A DNA stretch of 21,036 nt from Paulinella micropora. Its lineage: Eukaryota; Cercozoa; Imbricatea; Euglyphida; Paulinellidae. The DNA is taken from contig WBZZ01005883.1 of the NCBI GenBank assembly GCA_019918135.1, positions 1 to 21,036 of the forward strand, read 5' to 3'. Of the stretch, positions 1 to 7,729 are shown piece by piece. The position numbers were made by a program, and so were the translations under genes. Each line of letters opens with the position of its first letter. Position 1 is the stretch's first letter. Under the pieces are notes generated by a model. That model was given only the letters and a program-made list of their open reading frames with translations. It was not told the origin of the DNA and ran no database searches.

Positions 1-695
1 TACTCGAGAAGCTCAAGCCAGATTTATGCCAGAAGTGCTATGACCTGTTCTTCAACACTAACATTATCAGGATTATTAACGGCGAGTTCTGGATATCAAT
101 AGCAGTAAATGGTGGAGGGCTACAACGATAAGTCAAAGACCTAGTTATACAAACCAACCGCTTATTCAATTGAAGGGAATTGTTAGTGCTAATTATTCTT
201 GTATATGTAATGATGGTAATTTAACCTTTTTCAATACATCAAACTCAAACGGGAACCCTCATAGTGGATGGATTTATATGACATTAGGAGCTAATGTTTG
301 GTCTTCTGGTTCAGATAGAAGAGTAAAATCAGATATTGAAACATTAGATTGCAGTGATTGTTGCGATAAACTAATGAAAATAAACTGCTATTCATATTAT
401 TGGAAATCAGACGAGAAGAAAGAAAAAAAAGAGCCATGGATTTATTGCAGACGAAGTAAAAAAAATATTTCCTGAATTTGTATCTGAAAGCGGAATGAAG
501 GCAGATGATGGGGAAAGCAACCTTGAAGGAGTATCATAAACAGACTTTATACCAATATTAGTCAGTGCCTTTCAACATATGGCGGAAAAGGTAGTTAATT
601 TAGAAAAAGAAAATAAAACTTTACTTAATATATTACAAGATCTATCTAACCAATTAGCAGAAATCCGAGCGGAAGTATTTCCCAATGCATCCTAG
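1..695 (+). pseudogene. Viral tail-fibre-like protein with C-terminal S74 chaperone domain, broken
   Basis: The readable pieces match the C-terminal intramolecular chaperone (peptidase S74) domain of phage and large-DNA-virus tail fibres and spikes. That domain trimerises the fibre and then cleaves itself off. The hallmark SDRRVKSDIETL lies near 310-345, followed by the K-x-C-Y-S-Y-x-W pattern. A second frame from about 433 begins GFIADEV and ends in a leucine-rich coiled coil before a TAG at 693-695. Breaks seen: a frame change near 95-105, a slip in the eight-A run 423-430, and an in-frame TAA at 537-539 where family members usually have Tyr. The 5' end lies outside the window. The stop overlaps the next gene's ATG (685), a compact layout typical of viruses. 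The domain call is firm; the source virus is inferred. Confidence 0.78.
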
Positions 696-1020
696 ATTAC
701 ACCCACCACCACCAATCATAGAGACGGAAGACCTGACACCAGAGTTGAAAATATGTTCCTAGATGTTCAATTAAACAGGAAGAAAAAAATTAGACCACGA
801 ATACGAGGACAGCTGGGATTGCTGTTTGAATAAGCGAAAAACTGACAGCTGTCTTATTAAATACTTATTTCAAATGGGTATCATTATCGCCATTATAACC
901 CTTAGTATTGTTAGGCTGTCTGAAAAGAACTTACCATATGAGGTTGCTAACACTTATGTAGGTATTTTAACACTATTAATTGGAATATGCCTTCCATCAC
1001 CTTCTAGTTTAAAGAAATGA
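685..1020 (+). pseudogene. Small two-transmembrane protein of the viral segment, 5' part broken
   Basis: One frame runs from the ATG at 685, which overlaps the S74 gene's stop, to a TGA at 1018-1020. It is interrupted by TAG (near 760) and TAA (near 772). The clean part (about 64 codons from 826) has a Cys/Lys-rich start, then two hydrophobic segments (about MGIIIAIITLSIV and YVGILTLLIGICL), and ends in PSPSSLKK. A short N-terminal domain, two membrane helices and a Pro-Ser tail resemble small membrane proteins often seen in polinton-like and giant viruses. I do not recognise a named family. It would sit in a membrane; its role is unknown. The upstream Pro-rich stretch may be coding or merely open. 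Confidence 0.45.
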
Positions 1021-1257
1021 GCATCATATAGTTGAGTTTTTATACCAAGAAGCATCACTACCCTAGCAAATTAAAGGTATAGCTTCATCAAAACTAACAC
1101 ACCAATCACTCATCTGCTTATATACACATTTAAATTTAGTTTCTATTACTTTTGAATACAATAAAGACAACTTTCATTCTTTTTTCGCTGACCCGTAAAT
1201 AGAAATCAGGCGCGTCCGAGCAGAAAATTTATTTAATAAAAAGTTTATGAGCAGTAA
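1021..1257. other. AT-rich spacer between viral gene remnants
   Basis: About 240 bases with stops in all frames and no recognisable gene. It separates the two-membrane-segment ORF from the repeated leader that starts near 1258. Confidence 0.4.
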
Positions 1258-1322
1258 TATAGGAAATTTTTGAAAAAGTTTCCTCAAAACCAGTGGAGGT
1301 GCGGAGGTGAAATCTCCGCAAA
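1258..1322 (+). promoter_or_regulatory. Repeated viral gene leader ending in a hairpin at the ATG (copy 1)
   Basis: An ATATAGGAA block is followed by an A/T-rich stretch, a CTCAAAAC block and GGAGGTGCGGAG. It ends in a perfect 7-bp inverted repeat, TGCGGAG (1300-1306) and CTCCGCA (1314-1320), around a 7-base loop. An ATG follows at 1322. The same arrangement recurs at 2517-2581 before another ATG. The position suggests a shared promoter plus 5'-UTR structure for viral genes; that function is inferred. Confidence 0.6.
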
Positions 1323-1740
1323 TGACATACTATAAATACCAAAAGATTATTTTCTGAGTAATGATTTTCCTGGCGGGGTTAATGGTAGCAAGACATTTGA
1401 CAAAAACATTCAAATGAACTTTACCCCAACCAGAATGAATGTTAAGTTTATCCACTATATGAATAATTTAGCCGAGACGAAACAAAAATCCTTCATATTG
1501 ACCGTATTGGATTATTGGCACATTCGCTGACAGCAACACTGCAAACATTTCCCATCTCAGCTACAACTTAGTATTATTAATGGACCGATGGGCAATACAC
1601 TTTTAAAGTGCTTAAATGGACAATGGCAATATTGAGACTGAAGCACTGGCGGAAGAATTGTTATTTGTTTAGAATTTCTCTGATAATATTTATATAAACG
1701 ACGGAGAAAATCAATAATGTAAAGGGGAAACCAGTCAAGC
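1322..1740 (+). pseudogene. Unassigned broken viral gene after leader copy 1
   Basis: The ATG at 1322 opens only an 11-codon frame. A neighbouring frame from about 1340 continues open to a TGA near 1531, and a third frame picks up near 1525 and ends near 1592. A further piece near 1620-1670 (IETEALAEELLFV) is followed by stops. The fragments are polar and aromatic, as in virion proteins, but I cannot identify a family. The position behind the shared leader and ahead of the packaging ATPase would suit a structural gene such as a capsid protein; that is a guess. Frame changes at A runs point to decay or sequence error. Confidence 0.35.
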
Positions 1741-1749
1741 AAATCGTAG

Positions 1750-2535
1750 ATTGATACAAGTTTGCTAAAGGATATAAATTATTTGACGAGCCGTTCGCTA
1801 ATGTTTTTCTTCTCGCTCGCAAGAAGAGTGGCAAAGACTACCGCACTGTTTGAAATCCTGAAACGAACTACTGACAAAAAGACCCGTATTGTTATTATTG
1901 CCAGCACAATACACAAGGACCACATCTACAAAGAAATAGTGAAGCACTTCAAGAAGAAGGGAAACCCGATGGCTATATACACATATTTGAAAAACGGATA
2001 GGTACAGTGTGATTGATTACGAGTTAGACAAGCTTAACAAACCCGATGAGGAGCAAAAACAATGCAAGATTGTGCGGACGAGAAAGAGGGAGAAACCGAA
2101 GCCGAAGTTTCTTTATTTGGTAAAGAAGAGAAAAAAACAAGAAGCCCCCGCAGAAAGACCGAGCAAATACATTACACCAGAAGTCGTGTTCGTGCTAGAT
2201 GATTTAGGGTCAGGTTTAAGGGATAAGTCCGTGAGCGACCTGTTGAAAAAAATAGGTATTACAAATCAAATGTGATCATGTCCAGCCAGTATCTTAACGA
2301 CTTACGACCTGAGGCGATTAAACAGATAGACTACCTTCTTATTTTTCCAGGTCAGACTGTGGATAAAATTAAACTCATGTATAAACATTCAGACCTCGGC
2401 TACGACCTTGAATACTTCATTGAAAAATATCACGATGCAACGAAAGAGATGTTTAACTTTTTGTATGTGGATGCGGTTTTTGTAATTATATTATTTTATT
2501 TTCTTTCAGAACTATATATAGGAACATTTTTTTAA
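1750..2535 (+). pseudogene. A32-like (FtsK/HerA-type) genome-packaging ATPase, frameshifted
   Basis: This is the motor ATPase that pumps viral DNA into capsids in NCLDVs, virophages and polinton-like viruses. A phosphate-binding loop is visible at 1815-1842 as ARKKSGK, with TTALFEIL following in the next frame. A strand of type RIVIIAST follows near 1900. The Walker B motif VVFVLDDL is at 2183-2206. The conserved downstream strand with SSQ (MSSQYLNDL) is at 2275-2300, followed by the hydrophobic YLLIFPGQT. Three breaks: one extra base inside the P-loop (1830-1837), a frame change near 1970-2010, and a slip in the seven-A run 2246-2252. The stop is TAA at 2533-2535. Motif order and spacing fit the family; the upstream boundary is uncertain. 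Confidence 0.75.
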
Positions 2536-2581
2536 AAAGCTTCACCAAAAACCGGAGGTGCGGAGGCGGAGTCTCTGCATG
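2517..2581 (+). promoter_or_regulatory. Repeated viral gene leader ending in a hairpin at the ATG (copy 2)
   Basis: Same layout as the copy at 1258-1322: ATATAGGAA, A/T tract, AAAAAGCTTCACCAAAA, GGAGGTGCGGAG, then a hairpin TGCGGAG (2559-2565) / CTCTGCA (2573-2579) with a 7-base loop and one G-T pair. The final A of the stem is the A of the ATG at 2579. It overlaps the end of the ATPase remnant by a few bases. Confidence 0.6.
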
Positions 2582-2728
2582 CCAACATCACCAGTGATTA
2601 TCAGTAGTACATCAGGTTACAATATCGGAATTAACACTTCACCAGTCAAAATGCCACAAGCAGGAGAAAGAAAGAAGAAAATAAAAAAGAAACAAATAGG
2701 TCGGAAAGTCAACGGGAAAAAAGTCTGA
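2579..2728 (+). CDS. Small Lys/Arg-rich protein of the viral segment
   Basis: A 49-codon ORF starts exactly at the 3' side of leader hairpin copy 2 and ends at TGA 2726-2728. The N-terminal half is Ser/Thr/Pro-rich; the C-terminal half is strongly basic (RKKKIKKKQIGRKVNGKK), as in DNA-condensing or core proteins of small dsDNA viruses. Past the TGA the same frame stays open to about 2851 and reads like a continuation (an ANRFIKKNQLISK stretch). The TGA may therefore be a mutation in a once longer basic protein. No family is assigned. Confidence 0.45.
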   Translation: MPTSPVIISSTSGYNIGINTSPVKMPQAGERKKKIKKKQIGRKVNGKKV

Positions 2729-3211
2729 CAAGCGATATTGGATGCTAATAGGTTTATCAAGAAGAATCAATTGATTTCAAAGCTTTCTCCTCGAAAAAGT
2801 CTATATGAAAATCTGATTTTTCGTGTGTGTATTTGCTATATATCCCTATAGTCTTACCACAGACACACGTATATTTCTGTTTTTTTCTTTCTTTAATGTT
2901 TTCTGCTTTCTTCTTTTGCGAGTATCCATTTTATATAAGATGGCAGAAAATTTTTCTTTTAAATATATTTTTTTCTCTGTTGTGCTGTAGAATGCTATTT
3001 ACTGCTTTTGTTTCTTTGTATTCATTTTGTGATTTATTGGATTTGCTGCAGCAACTAGAAGGTGGCGAGAATTTGAGATTTTACAGAAAATTCACAACTA
3101 ATTTCTTCTTCTTCTTCTTCTTCTTGGATTCTTAGATTCTTTTTTATTTAGAGAGATAATTGTACAATTATAACTCATGGAGTAACTGCTAACAGCTATT
3201 GCCTAAAGAAT

Positions 3212-3246
<35 letters not shown>

Positions 3247-3945
3247 TTCTTCTTCTCTTCTTCTTCTTCTTCTTCTTCTTCTTCTTCTTCTTCTTCTTCT
3301 TCTATAGCCTGCATAGCACACGCCTTGGCGTTTTGCTTGCTTACGTTCCCTCTAAGCGGCTCTGGTTAGTTATCTGCCTGTGGCTTTATCTTGTGTCAGT
3401 CTGTAGATTTATGCACGCAAAATGCAGTTGGAAACACTTTGGACACCAAGCACAACATGGGAACCACGCATGTTCACGAAGACAAATGTGCATATGACTT
3501 CACACGGAAAGTACTACGGAAGTAATAAAGATATTTTGGATGGCAGTAGTGAAATAGCATTCCAAACGGCAGGAGCTACCTGGTAAAAAAACAGAGTTTG
3601 AACACATCTACTTAACTGCGGCAAGCCATCAAGCAATACAAAAAACGAAGGAAAGAGTTGCACAACACTTGCGTAGTACGCTGCAAAAATAAAAAACAAA
3701 AACCACCAATAAAACAAAGATTCAAAGCAACAGCTGAAAACATGCAACACAAACCAAGACAGCAGACATAGTATGGATGATAAGACGCCTCCCGCAAAAA
3801 CGAACACCCATCCGGCCCGAAGGAAAGAAATGGTAATAGACCATGAATCCATGCTCCTTTACCATTTTTGGCTCTTCGGCTACCTTCTTTCACATCAAAC
3901 AGACGTCTTTGCTGGTGTGAAGGAATCGGTTGGCAATATTTGGAT
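2729..3945. other. Low-complexity flank between viral remnant and NAA35
   Basis: T-rich sequence with TTC repeats (about 3103-3125 and 3210-3302), then about 640 bases of mixed sequence upstream of the NAA35 start. Open stretches on the minus strand (3514-4058) encode Phe/Leu/Cys-rich peptides without motifs and look like chance. The NAA35 promoter must lie in the right part, but I see no clear element. Confidence 0.5.
3210..3302. repeat. (TTC)n microsatellite
   Basis: About 93 bases of TTC units with a few CTC interruptions. Confidence 0.9.
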
Positions 3946-4948
3946 ATGGCGGAACTTGCAGAGGAGCAACCTTCACAGAGTCTCCCGCACAAGTATGAGG
4001 ATATCACAGATTTTTTGAAAGAAGTCGCTCCCGTATGGAGATTGGGCAGATGATCCACTCAGAAAGGTCTCCCACACTGAAGAGAACTCTGAAGCTTGTG
4101 TTTTAAAACTGGAGTATGGGTTAAGCTGCGACGATTATTATTTGTGTGCTGTTACAAACCACACTCACTCGTTCATTGACAGGAAGTAGTTATTAAATCA
4201 TTTGTTTCTAATCACAAATCATTCTTCGTTCATGTACAGGAAGTAGATGTAACTGCGGATTTCGTCGTCTTAAACTTTCTTGCAAGATCGATATGTTTTT
4301 CTGTGTTAGTTTTGACCTCCATGAATCTATCTCGGCGTTGGAGCTGATGGATGCAAAAATGGATGCTGGCATCAATCCAGGACAGGTTATGTCCTACGAA
4401 AGGTACCACTGATATATTTTCCAAAAATGGCTCTCGCGCGCCTATGCTTCTTTCTGGTTGCACGGTTGCTTGACGTACAGGCCATGTTTTTGCAGGGCGT
4501 TGAAGGAAGGGAAGCTGAGCAAGGAGATGACTGCACACGAGACACTTGCCCTGATGGGTCAGCTGCTACATCTTTCTTGCATGGCTTATTTTTGCGATCA
4601 CGTTTAGACGGATGCATGGCTCTGGAGGCGACTTGGCATGCGGGACACTCCATCGTTGACACCATTGGTACAGCCGGCCGAAGACACACTAACCTACTGT
4701 ATGCGGAATTTATAGGTGCCATGTCTGTACCTACATAAGCCAGTGCTAGCGGCTGACAGTCTGGCGCAACGGTTCATTGTCTCCTTCTTGCATTCTTGTT
4801 CCCTAGCCAGGAACCTTGTCGTGAAAGGAGACGTGTTTGAGGTACCACATCTCGCTACTTCACAAAGACAAACGTCATTTGTGTGTGTGTGTTTGTGTAG
4901 GAGGAAGATTTCGTGCCGCCTTTGTTTGGATTTGAGCTGGCACCACAC
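3946..4948 (+). other. NAA35: NAA35 exons 1-6 (conserved N-terminal core)
   Basis: Exons read as 3946-4066, 4310-4402, 4496-4557, 4608-4667, 4716-4841 and 4901-4948; introns are 243, 93, 50, 48 and 59 bp, all GT-AG. Exon 1 needs one extra base near 4033 to run from DITDFLKEVAP into IGQMIHSE, which aligns with animal LGELLHDK. Exon 2 carries the ELMDAKMDAG signature. The exon 4-5 join has one base too many in the reading frame. Intron 1 contains two 20-base near-copies of a 3' splice-like sequence (4170-4189, 4227-4246; 18 of 20 alike), but the join at 4310 gives the best protein match. Confidence 0.75.
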
Positions 4949-7690
4949 GTCAGCTTTTGACACACACACACACGCGCGCGCGCGCGCGCATATGCATAGC
5001 GAGTAACGCCACACACCTCAACACACAGAAGTCTTTGATGTCATCAAGCATCTCTGGGTCCTTGTGCTATGAACTCCCAGCAGTTAGAGCGCACAGTCAG
5101 CAGTAAAACGTATGTTGTGTCAGGTGGAGCCTGAGGCTGCAGCAGCGGATTTGGATGGAGCCATGAGTGTGCTGCTGGCCCAAATCCAGCAGGCCAAGCA
5201 GAACAAGCAGGTTCACACCCCGCTCCGTCCTAGCCTCTCCTCGCACGTTTGCCTCTGTTTTCAGGCTGCCCCTCAACAGAGCAATCCAGAGGTTCAGAAT
5301 CAAGCCCAAACGTCGAGCACCGGCGGCTGGAGCAAAGGTGGAGTCAAGAAGAAGAAGAAGAAGCACAAGGGCAAGGAGACTGGCGGGCCTGGCAATGTGT
5401 TGACGGGGCAGGCGGAGATCAAGGCGGCTGCGGGGCCCGTGCCGCCTCTGCAGGAGGATCCGGCCATGGAGCTGCCGCTGGCGCAGGCGCTGCTGGCCGC
5501 CTCAAGTACCGCAAGGCTCTCAGCAAGCTCTTCCAGGCGCTCCTGCTGCCGACGCGCAGGCGCTGCCGTCGCTGGCCTCTCTGGTGGCGCACGCGCAGCT
5601 CTGCCTGGGGCAAGTGCGCGACTCGCTGCCGCTGGCTACCACCCACAGCACGCCACCCCGCTCGAGCCCCCACAGGTTGCTCCCCCCTCCCCCCCCCCCC
5701 CCCCCCACCCACCCACCACCACCACCATCCCGCACTCCTCCCTACACCCGTACTCGGTAACTCGGCGGGCTGCACGCTGTGTGGTGCGTGCTGCTCATGA
5801 CTGGCTGCACGGTGCGTGTTGGCTGCTGCAGCCCAAGTTGCTCTCGCCAGAGGAGGCGCTGCAGGGTGCCAAGGCGGAGCCGCAGGGCGAGGCCAAAGAG
5901 AGCAAGTACCCCGGCACCACCGGGCTTCTACGCCTCGGTCGGACGCAACTTCATTTCTGGCGTCCCCCCGAGGTCCTCTCTACAGAACAGACTATTATAG
6001 ATTCGACTTCATGTAATATTCATGTTTATATTTGCATATGCATGTTGCCTTGGTAAAAGACATGCAGGAAGGCAAGTCAGAGGGAGCATCGCGCAAAGTT
6101 AGGCAGTTCAAGTGATATGTTTTTTATCCACGCACGTGAGGCCTGAAAATCGCCACTTGCACGATGCAGTAAGGTCTAATGTTGCATGTATATATGTGCA
6201 TGGGCAGGCAAGTCACTCTCAAAACGAGGGAGGAGGCAATAGAGGAGATGGAGCGGTTTTTGGAGCACGTGGGGCTGTATTCGTCGCTGCTGCCTCTCAG
6301 AGGCTATCAGGAACTGCTGGAAAAGTTCTTCAGCCTTTCTGCAAGGTGTCGACTGTCGCACGATACACAAGTGCATATCTTCATCCTCTCTGCAACGTGT
6401 CCACTTCGGACAACACAGACGTGCACATTCGTGTCGTAAATTAGTGAGAAATGCATAGCTTCGACGTGTAAAAGTTTTGAAACGTTTCGTTAACTCGTAT
6501 TCCTATACACATCTACATTTTACATTTACTGCATGAGTCACTGCCCATACGTACGATATTACAAGCGCCATTGTGTGGTGAATATGATTATACTTATTTG
6601 CAGGCTCTTTCCATGGCTAATAACTGTACGTGTAACATGCATGCTTGGAACCAAATGCCAAAGAGAGGCTTTCAGGGAACAAACAAGAGAGGGCGGGTCT
6701 AGTTTAGATGTAGTGTATGTGTTTGTTGTGTGCTGTGGTGTTGCAGGAGGCCAAGCATTCTGGCGCGGTCCAGTCTGATGGTGCTGCTGCACAGCGAGGC
6801 CAACCTGCTGGGCAAGGGACCCTGCACCGGTCACGCCCGCACAGCCTGCAGACCCCATCCTAGCATATCGTACTTGCAACCGACCAGCCTGACCGCTTTG
6901 GCAGAACTCTACCTTGGAGCGAATGGGCCTTGTAGTTTGTGTAGCAGTGTCTGATGAGCGCTGAGGAATGCTTGTGTGTGTCTACGTGCAGAACTGCTGC
7001 GGAAAGCGATGCATGCGTTCTGCAGCAGCAGTGAACGCTTCACATCTAGCCCGGACTTCAAGGCAACACTCACCACCCTTGCCACTTGCAGTATGCATCG
7101 CACCAGGCCAGAAGCGAAAGACAGATGGAATCAGATCTTTCTCTCTGTTGACTGCGACTTGCCTCGTCTGCTGGCTCTGTGATGCTTGTTGCAGCAACAC
7201 GTGCATCGGCTGCAAACTCCCGTCTGCATGCTCTTCCGCCTGCTCTGCGAAAACCGCTCTCGGCAGAGGTCCCGTGCACCGCAGTGCGGCACGCAACAGC
7301 ACTCAACAGCACACAGCAGTTTGCATGCCTGGCAAACGCACAAGCAGCAAACAAATAGTATTGGCGCAACAGCCTAGCATCTGCCAGCAAGTGCGAGCTG
7401 CAGCTAGGCAGCTGCTGTGACAAAGACAGCCGAAGGTGTGGATGCTGGCGTGGCTTGGTGGAGTGCTGTACAGCAGCTGTGTGGCTGGTCTACACGTGCA
7501 GCTGGTGCGGTGTTGGTACAGGCGGCGGATCGGGGCGGCTTTGAGCGACTGGGCCATCATGGAGGCCGAAGCAGACTACCTCGGTACCCCAACCACACGC
7601 TCTGTAATACCATCACTACCCTCGTATGCCACGTTTGAGGGAGGTATCTGTCTCCCAGCTGCTTACCTGCTTATTGTGGTTACACCTGTG

Positions 7691-7729
<39 letters not shown>

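Noticed and set aside
3103..3302. CRISPR array or tandem gene-sized repeat
   Set aside because: Simple TTC microsatellite without spacers, in a eukaryotic setting.
3514..4058. Overlapping minus-strand open frames upstream of NAA35
   Set aside because: Peptides are Phe/Leu/Cys-rich without motifs, overlap NAA35 exon 1 in part, and fit chance openness of T-rich sequence.
4307..4309. A 15-base micro-intron (4295-4309) in NAA35
   Set aside because: The longer intron 4067-4309 explains the same acceptor and gives a residue-by-residue match across the join.
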